The translations under genes were made by a program, and so were the position numbers. A stretch of 64,000 nt of DNA, from assembly GCF_024355225.1 (NCBI RefSeq), contig NZ_VCNH01000008.1, positions 868,001 to 932,000 of the forward strand. Reading direction: 5' to 3'. The notes beneath the pieces were generated by a model that worked only from the letters and a program-made list of their open reading frames with translations, was not told where the DNA came from and searched no databases. The stretch comes from Roseovarius sp. M141. Lineage in GTDB: Bacteria; Pseudomonadota; Alphaproteobacteria; Rhodobacterales; Rhodobacteraceae. The first letter of the stretch is position 1. Each line of letters opens with the position of its first letter. Below are positions 26,780 through 37,063 of the stretch, piece after piece.

Positions 26780-27550
26780 CTAATCAAGTGCCGGGGCGGT
26801 CACGATAGCGGTTTGCCACTCATCGCAGCGCGCCAGCAGATCGGGATGTACCCTGCGGTCAGTAAAGAACGTGTCGATCTCGCCCAGTGTGGCGATCCGC
26901 GCGGGGGCGGTGCGTTTGAATTTGCTGTGATCGGCGACCAGCAGTCGGCGGCGCGATCGTGTCAGAATGGCCTGGCTGACGCCGACCTCCTGCACGTCGA
27001 AATCCAGAATATCGCCATCGATATCGATGGCCGAACAGCCGATCACGCCAATGTCGAATTTGAACTGGCGGATTGATGATTTGGTGATGTCGCCGATCAG
27101 GCCGCCATCGGACTGGCGCAGGGTTCCGCCGGTGACGATGACCTCGCAATCGCGGTTCTGCGCCAAAATATTGGCCACGTTCATGTTGTTCGTCACAACC
27201 AGAAGGTTCCGGTGGTGCATCAGCTCGGCGGCGACGGCCTCGGTGCTGGTGCCGATGTTCAGGAAAATGGCGCTGGAGTCCGGGATCTGTGCGGCGCAGG
27301 CGCGGGCGATGGCGGCCTTGCCTTCGGCGTTGATGCGGCGGCGTTCCTCGTACCCGATATTCGTGGTGCCCGACGGCAGGACAGCGCCGCCATGCACCCG
27401 CTCGAGCCGACCCGAATCGGCCAGATCCGACAGATCGCGCCGGATGGTCTGCAATGTGACGCCGAAATGCCCGGCCAGATTTTCTACCGTGACCTTGCCG
27501 TCGCGGCGGGCGATTTCGAGGATCTCGGGGTATCGGATGGTCTGCGACAT
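26780..27550 (-). CDS. glpR: DeoR-family repressor GlpR
   Basis: A 256-residue regulator. The N-terminal winged helix (RYPEILEIARRDGKVTVENLAGHFGVTLQTIRRDLSDL) has the DeoR helix-turn-helix, followed by a sugar-phosphate-binding DeoRC domain with FLNIGTSTEAVAAEL and VTGGTLRQSDGGLIGD. In GlpR the ligand is glycerol 3-phosphate. The ATG at 27550 has AGGA 8 bases upstream; a TTG 17 codons earlier is less likely. It is divergent from glpD and should repress the glp operon. Confidence 0.88.
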   Translation of the reverse strand: MSQTIRYPEILEIARRDGKVTVENLAGHFGVTLQTIRRDLSDLADSGRLERVHGGAVLPSGTTNIGYEERRRINAEGKAAIARACAAQIPDSSAIFLNIGTSTEAVAAELMHHRNLLVVTNNMNVANILAQNRDCEVIVTGGTLRQSDGGLIGDITKSSIRQFKFDIGVIGCSAIDIDGDILDFDVQEVGVSQAILTRSRRRLLVADHSKFKRTAPARIATLGEIDTFFTDRRVHPDLLARCDEWQTAIVTAPALD

Positions 27551-27712
27551 GAGGGCGTCCTGTCGGGCGGTGGGATCTGCGTCAATCTTCGCTTTTATCA
27601 AAGTTTGTTCGAAAAGGTGCGTAATATTGCGAATCTTGCGGTTTTGGTGCCGGTTTGGGCCGATCTAGATCGACATCGTGGCCGTTTTTGAGCACCAAAT
27701 CAGAAGTTTGAA

Positions 27713-27735
27713 ATAAATCGAACATAAACGAAAGT
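27713..27735. promoter_or_regulatory. Candidate GlpR operator
   Basis: The minus strand reads TTTCG then TTCGA with the two TTCG cores 10 bases apart, one helical turn, within 27713-27735. A further TTCGAA occurs at 27607-27612 near glpR. These TTCG-type elements resemble known GlpR half sites, which contain TTCG/CGAA. The gap 27551-27802 is AT-rich compared with its neighbours and holds no gene. Confidence 0.38.
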
Positions 27736-27802
27736 AATATCTATTCTTTTTGTCGCGGTTTGTTAGGTTAGAGTCTGGGAATACGGATTTGGGAGGGCCT
27801 GC

Positions 27803-29398
27803 GTGGAGGGCTCCAGGGGCATTTGCGATCTGCTGGTGATCGGCGGCGGCATCAATGGCTGCGGCGTCGCGCGCGATGCAGCGGGCCGGGGGCTGTCCGT
27901 CACCCTGGCCGAGATGTCCGATCTGGCGTCGGCGACCTCATCGTCGTCGACCAAGTTGTTCCATGGCGGGCTGCGCTATCTGGAATATTTCGAATTCCGC
28001 CTTGTCCGCGAAAGCCTGATCGAGCGCGAGACACTGCTACGCGCGATGCCGCATATCGCGTGGCCCATGCGGTTTGTGCTGCCCTACCACAAGGACATGC
28101 GGTTCGAGGGCGATACGCCCACCTCCAAGCTGCTGAGCATCTTCATGCCGTGGATGCGCGGACGGCGTCCGGCATGGCTGATCCGGCTGGGGCTGCTGCT
28201 CTATGACAATCTCGGCGGTCGCAAGATCCTGCCCGGCACCTCCACGGTCGATCTGATTCGCGCGCCCGAGGGGCGCCCGCTTCAGGACCGCTTTGCCAAG
28301 GCGTATGAGTATTCCGATTGCTGGGTCGAGGATTCGCGTCTGGTGGTGCTGAACGCCCGCGACGCCGAGGCGCGCGGCGCGCGGATCCTGACGCGCACGC
28401 AGGTCATGGCGGCAGTGCAAAAGGACGGCATCTGGCACGTCACGCTCAAGGATATCACCACGGATGAGACGCAGATCGTGCGCGCCCGCGTTCTGGTGAA
28501 CGCGGGCGGTCCGTGGGTGGGCGACGTGATCCGCCACGCGATCCATTCGCATAGCAAGGACAGCGTGCGGCTGGTGCGGGGCAGCCATATCGTCACACGG
28601 CGCCTGTTTGATCACGACAAATGCTACTTCTTTCAGGGCAGCGACGGGCGCATCATGTTCGCGATCCCGTACGAGACGGATTTCACCCTGATCGGCACCA
28701 CCGATCAGGAGCATTCCGACCCCGAGACAAAACCTGTCTGCACCCCAAAAGAGCAGGCCTATATGGTCGAGTTCGTGAACGCCTATCTCAAGGATCCGAT
28801 CTCGACCGATGACATCGTGTGGACCTATTCGGGCATACGCCCGCTGTATGATGACGGATCTTCCTCGGCCACGGCGGCAACGCGCGATTATACGCTGAAG
28901 GTTGATACATCCGCCGGCGCGCCGGTGATCAACATCTTCGGCGGCAAGATCACGACCTATCGGCGGCTGGCCGAGGGGGTGATGGATCTGGTGGGCCACG
29001 AGGTCAGTGATCTGCCCGGTGACTGGACCGCCGGTGTTCCGCTGCCCGGCGGTGATTTCGCGGTGGATGGTGTGGACGACAAGATCGCCGAGCTTGAGCG
29101 CAGTTACCCGTTTCTGGGCACCCTATGGGCGCGCCGCCTGATCCGCGCCTACGGCACCGATGCGCCGCGCATGTTGGGTGCTGCGGCCAGCGCTGCCGCA
29201 TTGGGCCAGGATTTCGGCGCCACCCTGACCGCATCCGAGGTCGATTGGCTGATGGACCACGAATATGCCTCGACCGCCGAGGACGTGCTGTGGCGCCGCT
29301 CCAAACTGGGGCTGAGGCTGACGGCAGAGCAGGCGGAAACGCTGGGCAATTACATGCGCACACGCGATACTGGACGCGTTTCTGCTGTGGCTGAATGA
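27803..29398 (+). CDS. glpD: Aerobic glycerol-3-phosphate dehydrogenase
   Basis: A 531-residue FAD-dependent oxidase of the inner membrane that makes dihydroxyacetone phosphate. The dinucleotide-binding motif LLVIGGGINGCGVARDAAGRG is near the N-terminus; SSSTKLFHGGLRYLEYFEFRLVRE and the C-terminal FGGKITTYRRLAEGVMDLV are family hallmarks. I chose the GTG at 27803 with GGGAGGG 6 bases upstream. It is the first gene of the glp operon, with glpS 15 bases downstream. Confidence 0.94.
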   Translation: MEGSRGICDLLVIGGGINGCGVARDAAGRGLSVTLAEMSDLASATSSSSTKLFHGGLRYLEYFEFRLVRESLIERETLLRAMPHIAWPMRFVLPYHKDMRFEGDTPTSKLLSIFMPWMRGRRPAWLIRLGLLLYDNLGGRKILPGTSTVDLIRAPEGRPLQDRFAKAYEYSDCWVEDSRLVVLNARDAEARGARILTRTQVMAAVQKDGIWHVTLKDITTDETQIVRARVLVNAGGPWVGDVIRHAIHSHSKDSVRLVRGSHIVTRRLFDHDKCYFFQGSDGRIMFAIPYETDFTLIGTTDQEHSDPETKPVCTPKEQAYMVEFVNAYLKDPISTDDIVWTYSGIRPLYDDGSSSATAATRDYTLKVDTSAGAPVINIFGGKITTYRRLAEGVMDLVGHEVSDLPGDWTAGVPLPGGDFAVDGVDDKIAELERSYPFLGTLWARRLIRAYGTDAPRMLGAAASAAALGQDFGATLTASEVDWLMDHEYASTAEDVLWRRSKLGLRLTAEQAETLGNYMRTRDTGRVSAVAE

Positions 29399-29413
29399 AA
29401 TGGGGGGACGCGC

Positions 29414-30496
29414 GTGACACTGAAGCTGGACAAGGTGACGTATAGGGTCGGCGGTCAGACGTTCATCCACGACACCACGCTGACGCTGGAAAATGGCACG
29501 ATGAACGTGCTGCTGGGCCCGACGTCGTCGGGCAAGACGTCGCTGATGCGCCTGATGGCGGGGCTGGACCAGCCGACCAGGGGCCGCATCATCTGGAACG
29601 GCGATGACGTGACCGGCCAGCGCGTGCAGGACCGCAAGATCGCCATGGTCTACCAGCAGTTCATCAATTATCCGTCGATGAGCGTCTATGACAATATCGC
29701 CTCGCCCATGCGCCTGATGGGCATCGACAAGGCCGAGGTTGACCGCCGCGTGCGCGAAACCGCCGACCTGATGCAACTGTCCCCGATGCTGGACCGCAAG
29801 CCGCTGGAATTATCGGGCGGGCAGCAACAGCGCTGCGCGCTGGCACGGGCGCTGGTAAAGAACGCCGGGCTGGTTCTGCTGGACGAGCCTCTGGCGAATC
29901 TCGACTACAAACTGCGCGAGGAACTGCGCGCCGAAATTCCGCGTATATTCGAGGCATCCGGCTCGATCTTTGTCTATGCGACGACCGAACCCGAGGAGGC
30001 GCTGCTGCTGGGCGGCAATTGCGCAACCCTGTGGGAGGGGCGCGTGACGCAGTTCGGCCCCACCGCCGAGGTCTATCGCAAGCCCGCAGATGCCACCACG
30101 GCGCGGGTGTTTTCGGACCCGCCGATGAACTTTCTCACGCTGGAAAAACACGGCGATACGATGCGCCACGGTCATACCGAATTCCCGGCGGGGGCGCTGG
30201 GCCGCGGGTTGGCCGATGGTCCCTATCTGGCAGGCTTTCGCCCCAACCACCTGAAGCTGGAGCCGTCGGACGGCGCAATCCGGTTTGATACGACGCTGAA
30301 CGTGACGGAAATCACCGGCTCGGAAACGTTCGTTCATCTCGATCACGGGACCGAGCGATGGGTCGGCCTGATCCACGGGCTGCGCGATCTGAAACCCGGT
30401 CAGGCGCTGCCGGTCTATCTGGACCCCAGCCGCGTTTACCTGTTTGCGACGGACGGTGCGCTGGTCGCGTCGGCCCCCTATGCGGAGGCCGCATAA
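29414..30496 (+). CDS. glpS: Glycerol ABC transporter ATPase GlpS
   Basis: A 360-residue ABC ATPase with Walker A GPTSSGKTS (about residues 35-43), signature LSGGQQQR, Walker B LVLLDEPLANLD, and a C-terminal MalK-type regulatory domain. It matches the first of two ATPases in the GlpSTPQUV glycerol importer known in rhizobia. The GTG start at 29414 follows GGGGGGA. Its stop overlaps glpT by one base (TAATG). Confidence 0.87.
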   Translation: MTLKLDKVTYRVGGQTFIHDTTLTLENGTMNVLLGPTSSGKTSLMRLMAGLDQPTRGRIIWNGDDVTGQRVQDRKIAMVYQQFINYPSMSVYDNIASPMRLMGIDKAEVDRRVRETADLMQLSPMLDRKPLELSGGQQQRCALARALVKNAGLVLLDEPLANLDYKLREELRAEIPRIFEASGSIFVYATTEPEEALLLGGNCATLWEGRVTQFGPTAEVYRKPADATTARVFSDPPMNFLTLEKHGDTMRHGHTEFPAGALGRGLADGPYLAGFRPNHLKLEPSDGAIRFDTTLNVTEITGSETFVHLDHGTERWVGLIHGLRDLKPGQALPVYLDPSRVYLFATDGALVASAPYAEAA

Positions 30497-31581
30497 TGGC
30501 GAAGATCACGCTGGAACATCTGGCGCATTCCTATCTGCCAAACCCCACATCCGAGGATGATTTCGCCCTCAAGGAGCTGAACCACGACTGGACCGACGGC
30601 GAGGCCTATGCCCTGCTGGGCGCGTCGGGCTGTGGTAAATCCACGCTGCTGAACATCATTTCCGGGCTGCTGATCCCGTCGCAGGGTCGGGTGCTGTTCG
30701 ATGATCGGGACGTGACCACCGCGCCGACGGCGGATCGCAACATCGCGCAGGTGTTCCAGTTTCCGGTGGTCTACGACACGATGACAGTGCGCGCCAATCT
30801 GGCCTTTCCGTTGAAAAACCGCGGCATGGATGCCGCTGAAATTTCCCGCCGCGTACAAAAGGTCGCCGCGATGATCGGCATGGAGGATCAGCTGAACCGC
30901 AAGGCGCGAGGCCTGACGGCGGATGCCAAGCAGAAGATTTCGCTGGGACGGGGCATGGTGCGCGAGGATGTCAACGCGCTGCTGTTCGACGAGCCGCTGA
31001 CCGTGATCGACCCTCATATGAAATGGGAGCTACGCACCCAGCTGAAAAAGCTGCACCGCGATTTCGGCCATACGATGATCTACGTCACCCACGACCAGAC
31101 CGAGGCGCTGACATTCGCCGACAAGGTCGTCGTGATGCATGATGGGCGCGTGGTGCAGATCGGGACGCCGCAGGAATTGTTCGAGCGGCCCGCGCATACG
31201 TTCGTCGGCTACTTCATCGGCTCGCCGGGGATGAACCTGTTCGATGCGCAGATCGACGGCAGCCGCGCGCGCATTGGCGAGACCTCCATCGACCTTGGCG
31301 CCCACTATTCAGCGACGGGGCGCACCCAGATCGGCGTGCGCCCCGAATTCATCACCCTTGCCAGCGGCGGTGATGGCATCCCCGCAAGCGTGCGGCGGAT
31401 CGAGGATGTGGGGCGTCACAAGATCGTCCGCCTTGACGTGGCCGGTCGCGAGGTCAGCATGATCGCAGCCGAGGGCGAGGCGATCCCGGCGAATACCGAC
31501 CGCATCATCCTGGCCCCCGAGGGCATCAATATCTACGCCGATGACTGGCGCGTCGCGCCGCAAGGGGAGGGCGCAGCATGA
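30496..31581 (+). CDS. glpT: Glycerol ABC transporter ATPase GlpT
   Basis: A 361-residue ABC ATPase with Walker A GASGCGKST, Walker B NALLFDEPLTVIDP and switch His in VTHDQTEAL. The ABC signature is altered: LTADAKQKISLGRG replaces the usual LSGGQ motif. GlpS keeps a standard signature, so the pair should form an asymmetric ATPase heterodimer with one normal and one atypical site. It lies between glpS (1-base overlap) and glpP (4-base overlap). The name follows the rhizobial system; it is not the E. coli GlpT antiporter. Confidence 0.86.
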   Translation: MAKITLEHLAHSYLPNPTSEDDFALKELNHDWTDGEAYALLGASGCGKSTLLNIISGLLIPSQGRVLFDDRDVTTAPTADRNIAQVFQFPVVYDTMTVRANLAFPLKNRGMDAAEISRRVQKVAAMIGMEDQLNRKARGLTADAKQKISLGRGMVREDVNALLFDEPLTVIDPHMKWELRTQLKKLHRDFGHTMIYVTHDQTEALTFADKVVVMHDGRVVQIGTPQELFERPAHTFVGYFIGSPGMNLFDAQIDGSRARIGETSIDLGAHYSATGRTQIGVRPEFITLASGGDGIPASVRRIEDVGRHKIVRLDVAGREVSMIAAEGEAIPANTDRIILAPEGINIYADDWRVAPQGEGAA

Positions 31582-32450
31582 ACAAGACCGTCAACCAAAA
31601 GGCATGGTTCCTGATCCTGCCGGTCCTCCTCCTCGTTGCGTTTTCGGCGGTGATTCCGCTGATGACGGTGGTCAACTATTCGGTGCAGGACACGTTCGGC
31701 AACAATCAGTTCTTCTGGGCCGGGCTGGACTGGTTCAAGGAAATGCTGCATTCGGACCGCATGTGGAACGCGCTGTCGCGGCAGTTGATGTTCTCGGGTA
31801 TCATTCTGGCGATCGAGGTCCCGCTGGGCATCTATGTGGCCCTGCATATGCCCAAAAGCGGGTTCTGGTCGTCCTTCTGCCTTGTGCTGATGTCGCTGCC
31901 GCTGCTGATCCCGTGGAACGTGGTGGGCACGATCTGGCAGATTTTCGGTCGGGTGGATATCGGCCTGCTGGGCTACACGCTGGACGCGCTGGGCATCGAT
32001 TATAACTATACGCAGAACAGCTTTGATGCGTGGGTGACGGTGATCGTCATGGATGTCTGGCACTGGACATCGCTGGTGGCGCTGCTGGCCTTTGCGGGGC
32101 TGCGCTCCATCCCCGATGCGTATTATCAGGCGGCCAAGATCGATCAGGCCAGCCGCTGGGCCGTGTTCCGCTATATTGAGCTGCCCAAGATGGGGGGCGT
32201 GCTGATGATCGCGATCCTGCTGCGGTTCATGGACAGTTTCATGATCTATACCGAGCCATTTGTCGTCACCGGCGGCGGCCCCGGCAATGCGACGACGTTC
32301 CTGTCGATTGATCTGGTGAAAATGGCGCTGGGGCAGTTCGATCTGGGTCCGGCGGCGGCGTTCAGCCTGATGTATTTCCTGGTCATCCTCGTGATCTCCT
32401 ATGTGTTCTACACGGTCATGACGACGCTGGACAAAAGGGAGGGCAACTGA
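31578..32450 (+). CDS. glpP: Glycerol ABC transporter permease GlpP
   Basis: A 290-residue permease with six membrane segments. The first is AWFLILPVLLLVAFSAVIPLM; the cytoplasmic EAA loop contains YYQAAKIDQASRWAVFRYIELPKM. It is a binding-protein-dependent transport component of the MalF/UgpA type. It starts in a 4-base overlap with glpT and its TGA is directly followed by the glpQ start. Confidence 0.87.
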   Translation: MNKTVNQKAWFLILPVLLLVAFSAVIPLMTVVNYSVQDTFGNNQFFWAGLDWFKEMLHSDRMWNALSRQLMFSGIILAIEVPLGIYVALHMPKSGFWSSFCLVLMSLPLLIPWNVVGTIWQIFGRVDIGLLGYTLDALGIDYNYTQNSFDAWVTVIVMDVWHWTSLVALLAFAGLRSIPDAYYQAAKIDQASRWAVFRYIELPKMGGVLMIAILLRFMDSFMIYTEPFVVTGGGPGNATTFLSIDLVKMALGQFDLGPAAAFSLMYFLVILVISYVFYTVMTTLDKREGN

Positions 32451-33332
<882 letters not shown>

Positions 33333-33362
33333 TGCGCTGGTCGCTCGTGAAAGGAGCCGACA

Positions 33363-33638
33363 ATGTTTGACTGGATGGCATGGACATGGCCCACCGCGAC
33401 CTTCTTTCTGGTCATCGCGGGGCTGTTGCTGACCTTCACGATCCTCGCGGTGAAATTCCCCGAAGTGCCGCGCACCGGCATCCTGCGGATCGAGACGACG
33501 CGCGGCGACCGGTTGTTCATCACGCTGCTGGGGTCGGCCTTTATCAATCTGGCGTGGCTGGGGCTGGGCCTTGGGCCGCAATATTTCGCCTTGCTGGTCT
33601 GCCTTGTCTACGCTGCGGCGGTGTTCCGTTGGGTCTGA
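33363..33638 (+). CDS. glpU: Small membrane protein GlpU (DUF2160)
   Basis: A 91-residue protein with two or three hydrophobic segments (ATFFLVIAGLLLTFTILAV, then FITLLGSAFINLAWLGLGLG and a C-terminal one). It matches DUF2160, the small protein always found between glpQ and glpV in glycerol ABC operons; its function in the transporter is unknown. GAAAGGAG lies before the ATG. It sits 30 bases after glpQ. Confidence 0.82.
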   Translation: MFDWMAWTWPTATFFLVIAGLLLTFTILAVKFPEVPRTGILRIETTRGDRLFITLLGSAFINLAWLGLGLGPQYFALLVCLVYAAAVFRWV

Positions 33639-33689
33639 CGGGGCACGCCCGCCCGAATTAAACCGTTCACCTATAAGGGAGGAAACCTA

Positions 33690-35399
33690 ATGAACGTTCT
33701 GCTCAAATCATCCACCGCGCTGGGGCTTGTCCTTGGCATGGTGGCCGCACCTGCCATGGCCGACATGGAGGCGGCCAAGACGTTTCTCGACGAAGAGATC
33801 GGCGATGTGACAACACTGCCCCGCGCCGAGCAAGAGGCCGAGATGCAGTGGTTCGTCGACGCGGCCCAGCCGTTCAAGGACATGCAGATCAACGTGGTGT
33901 CCGAAACGATCACCACCCATGAATACGAGTCCCAAGTGCTGGCGCCCGCGTTCACCGCGATCACCGGTATCAAGGTCACGCATGACCTGATCGGCGAAGG
34001 CGACGTCGTGGAAAAGCTGCAAACGCAGATGCAGTCGGGCGAGAATATATATGACGCCTATGTCAACGACTCCGACCTGATCGGCACGCATATCCGCTAT
34101 GGGCAGGTCCGCAACCTGACGGACTGGATGGCGAATGAGGGCGCGGACGTGACCTCGCCCACTCTGGACCTTGCTGATTTCATCGGCACGCAGTTCACCA
34201 CGTCGCCCGATGGCAAGCTGTATCAACTGCCCGACCAGCAATTCGCGAACCTCTACTGGTTCCGCTACGATTGGTTCAACGATCCCGAAATCATGGCCGA
34301 TTTCAAGGAAAAATACGGCTATGATCTGGGCGTTCCGGTCAACTGGTCAGCCTATGAGGATATCGCCGAATTCTTTACCGGCCGCACCATCGACGGCGTC
34401 GAAGTCTACGGCAATATGGACTACGGCAAGAAGGATCCCAGCCTTGGTTGGCGCTATACCGACGCATGGATGTCGATGGCCGGCATGGGCGATGTGGGCG
34501 AACCGAACGGCCTGCCTGTCGATGAATGGGGCATCCGCGTGAATGAAAATTCGCAGCCCGTCGGTGCCTGCGTGGCCCGCGGCGGCGCGACCAACTCGCC
34601 CGCGGCGGTCTATGCCGTGGACAAGGCGATCAAGTGGCTGCAGGAATATTCGCCCCCCGCCGCTGCCGGCATGACCTTCTCCGAGGCCGGCCCGGTCCCG
34701 GCGCAGGGCAACATCGCGCAGCAGATGTTCATGTACACGACATTTGTCGCGCCTCTGGTCGCGTCGGATGCGGTGATGAACGAGGACGGCACGCCGAAAT
34801 GGCGCCTCGCCCCCAGCCCGCATGGCGTCTATTGGGAGGATGGCATGAAGGTCGGCTATCAGGATGTGGGGTCCTGGACGCTGATGAATTCCACCCCCGA
34901 GGACCGTGCGAAGGCCGCATGGCTCTATGCGCAGTTCGTCACCTCGAAAACCGTGGACGTAAAGAAGGCCGACATTGGCCTGACCTTCATCCGCGAATCG
35001 ACCATCAATTCGGATCACTTCACCGCGCGCAAGGACAAGCTGGGCGGTCTGGTGGAATTCTACCGCTCGCCCGACCGCGTGCGCTGGTCGCCTACCGGAA
35101 CGAATGTGCCTGATTACCCCAAGCTGGCACAGTTGTGGTGGCAGAATATCGGTGACGCCATGTCCGGTGCCAAAACCTCGCAAGAGTCGCTGGATCAGCT
35201 CTGCGCCGACATGGAGAAGGTGATGGAGCGGCTTGAGCGCGCCGGTATCCAGGGTGATCTGGGCCCGCTCCTCAATGAGGAGCAGGACGCCTCCTATTGG
35301 CTGGAGCAGCCCGGCGCCCCCAAGGCGAAGCTGGAGAACGAGGACGAAGAGCCGGAAACCATCGCTTATGATGATCTGGTCAGCTCTTGGAACCAGTAA
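33690..35399 (+). CDS. glpV: Glycerol ABC transporter binding protein GlpV
   Basis: A 569-residue periplasmic solute-binding protein with a Sec signal peptide ending near VAAPAMA (residues 18-25). The family shows the INVVSETITTHEYESQVLAPAFTAITGI block and DEWGIRVNENSQPVGACVARGGATNSPAAVYA. A strong AAGGGAGG precedes the start, as expected for a binding protein made in excess. A stem-loop follows the stop codon. Glycerol is the expected ligand from the operon; a related polyol cannot be excluded. Confidence 0.87.
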   Translation: MNVLLKSSTALGLVLGMVAAPAMADMEAAKTFLDEEIGDVTTLPRAEQEAEMQWFVDAAQPFKDMQINVVSETITTHEYESQVLAPAFTAITGIKVTHDLIGEGDVVEKLQTQMQSGENIYDAYVNDSDLIGTHIRYGQVRNLTDWMANEGADVTSPTLDLADFIGTQFTTSPDGKLYQLPDQQFANLYWFRYDWFNDPEIMADFKEKYGYDLGVPVNWSAYEDIAEFFTGRTIDGVEVYGNMDYGKKDPSLGWRYTDAWMSMAGMGDVGEPNGLPVDEWGIRVNENSQPVGACVARGGATNSPAAVYAVDKAIKWLQEYSPPAAAGMTFSEAGPVPAQGNIAQQMFMYTTFVAPLVASDAVMNEDGTPKWRLAPSPHGVYWEDGMKVGYQDVGSWTLMNSTPEDRAKAAWLYAQFVTSKTVDVKKADIGLTFIRESTINSDHFTARKDKLGGLVEFYRSPDRVRWSPTGTNVPDYPKLAQLWWQNIGDAMSGAKTSQESLDQLCADMEKVMERLERAGIQGDLGPLLNEEQDASYWLEQPGAPKAKLENEDEEPETIAYDDLVSSWNQ

Positions 35400-35410
35400 G
35401 CTGAACACCA

Positions 35411-35437
35411 CCGGGGCGCGCCATGCGTGCGCCCCGG
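35411..35437 (+). other. Stem-loop between glpV and glpK
   Basis: CCGGGGCGC and GCGCCCCGG pair perfectly (9 bp, extendable by one G-U pair) around a short loop, with no T-run after it. Such hairpins after binding-protein genes often protect the upstream mRNA from 3' decay. Here it would favour GlpV over GlpK. Confidence 0.6.
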
Positions 35438-35465
35438 ACCCCGAAAACCCCGGACCCGAGACACC

Positions 35466-36956
35466 ATGACCTATATTCTGGCGATCGACCAAGGCACCAC
35501 CTCCAGCCGCGCGATTCTGTTCGACGATGCGCTGCGTGTGCGCGCCATCGCGCAGGAGGAGTTTCCCCAACACTACCCGCAATCGGGCTGGGTTGAACAT
35601 GATGTGTCCGATCTGTGGTCGACCGTCGCCGGCACCTGCCGCGAAGTGATCGAACGCGCCGGGCTATCTTCGGCTGACATTGCCGCCATCGGCATCACCA
35701 ATCAGCGCGAAACGACAGTTGTCTGGGATCGCAAGACCGGTCAACCCATCCATAACGCCATCGTCTGGCAGGACCGGCGCACCGCCGCGATCTGCAACGC
35801 CCTGCGCGACGAGGGGCACGAAGGTATGTTCACGGACCGCACCGGCCTGCTGCTGGACCCTTATTTTTCAGGCACGAAACTAAAGTGGATTCTGGACCAT
35901 GTGGAGGGCGCCCGCGCAAAGGCGCGCAAGGGCGATCTGCTGTTCGGCACTGTCGACAGCTTTCTGATCTGGAACCTGACGGGTGGCAAATCGCATGTGA
36001 CTGACGCCACCAACGCGGCGCGCACGCTGCTCTATGACATTCGCAAGGGGCGGTGGAGCCGGACGATCTGCGATCTGCTGGACATTCCGATGGAAATGCT
36101 GCCCGAGGTCCATGATTGTTCCCACGATTTCGGCGCCACGCGGCACGATTTGTTTGGTCGCGCCATTCCCATCTACGGCGTTGCTGGCGATCAGCAGGCG
36201 GCGACCATCGGGCAGGCGTGCTTCAACCCCGGCATGCTGAAATCGACCTACGGGACAGGATGCTTTGCGCTGCTGAACACGGGCGATACGCCGGTCTGGT
36301 CACAAAACCGGCTGCTGACGACGATCGCTTACCAGCTGAACGGCAAGACGACCTATGCGCTGGAAGGTTCGATTTTCGTCGCCGGCGCGGTGGTGCAATG
36401 GTTGCGCGACGGGCTGAAGATGATCCGCACGGCGACTGAGACGCAGCCCTTGGCCGAGGCCGCCGATCCGGGACAGAACGTGGTGCTGGTGCCCGCGTTC
36501 ACCGGGCTTGGCGCACCTTACTGGAATGCGGAATGTCGCGGTGCGATCTTTGGTCTGTCGCGCAATTCCGGCCCCGCCGAATTTGCCCGCGCGGCGCTGG
36601 AATCGGTCGGATACCAGACCCGCGACCTGCTGGACGCGATGACGCTCGACTGGGACGGTGGTGCAGCGGGCGCCGCCACGCTGCGCGTCGATGGCGGGAT
36701 GAGTGCGTCTGACTGGACGATGCAGTTCCTGTCCGACATCATCGGCGCCGAGGTGGATCGCCCCGCCACGCTGGAGACAACGGCAATGGGTGCCGCGTGG
36801 CTGGCGGGCGAGCGGGCCGGGATATACCCCGATCAGCAGGAATTCTCGGACATGTGGGCGCTGGAGCGCAAGTTTACGCCCATCATGACGCCCGAAACCC
36901 GCGATGCCAAGTACCGCTCATGGCGCCGCGCGGTCGAGGCCGCTCAGGTTTTCTAA
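35466..36956 (+). CDS. glpK: Glycerol kinase
   Basis: A 496-residue FGGY-family kinase that makes glycerol 3-phosphate from imported glycerol. [17 protein letters not shown] opens the protein; [38 protein letters not shown] and [18 protein letters not shown] are further family blocks. The ATG at 35466 gives the standard N-terminus; the frame extends 13 codons upstream without reason to use it. It closes the glp operon: uptake (glpSTPQUV), phosphorylation (glpK) and oxidation (glpD). Confidence 0.95.
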   Translation: MTYILAIDQGTTSSRAILFDDALRVRAIAQEEFPQHYPQSGWVEHDVSDLWSTVAGTCREVIERAGLSSADIAAIGITNQRETTVVWDRKTGQPIHNAIVWQDRRTAAICNALRDEGHEGMFTDRTGLLLDPYFSGTKLKWILDHVEGARAKARKGDLLFGTVDSFLIWNLTGGKSHVTDATNAARTLLYDIRKGRWSRTICDLLDIPMEMLPEVHDCSHDFGATRHDLFGRAIPIYGVAGDQQAATIGQACFNPGMLKSTYGTGCFALLNTGDTPVWSQNRLLTTIAYQLNGKTTYALEGSIFVAGAVVQWLRDGLKMIRTATETQPLAEAADPGQNVVLVPAFTGLGAPYWNAECRGAIFGLSRNSGPAEFARAALESVGYQTRDLLDAMTLDWDGGAAGAATLRVDGGMSASDWTMQFLSDIIGAEVDRPATLETTAMGAAWLAGERAGIYPDQQEFSDMWALERKFTPIMTPETRDAKYRSWRRAVEAAQVF

Positions 36957-37005
36957 GACGACCCAGCGGATCAGCATGGCTGTACTATTCCCCCGTGGGC
37001 AAATA

Positions 37006-37019
37006 TGTTAGCGCTAGCT
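37006..37019. promoter_or_regulatory. Candidate LacI-family operator before edd
   Basis: TGTTAGCGCTAGCT is an imperfect palindrome centred on GC/GC at 37012/37013, with five of seven half-site pairs matching. It is close to the TGTTAGCGCTAACA type operators used by LacI-family sugar regulators in alphaproteobacteria. It lies 45 bases before edd, in a 107-base gap after glpK. No LacI-family gene is in the window. Confidence 0.4.
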
Positions 37020-37063
37020 GGTGCCGCAGCGATAAGTATCGCACTCGATAGGGAGACGACGAC

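Noticed and set aside
27551..27601. Longer GlpR starting at a TTG at 27601
   Set aside because: The extra 17 residues lie outside the DeoR domain, and the ATG at 27550 has a well-placed AGGA.
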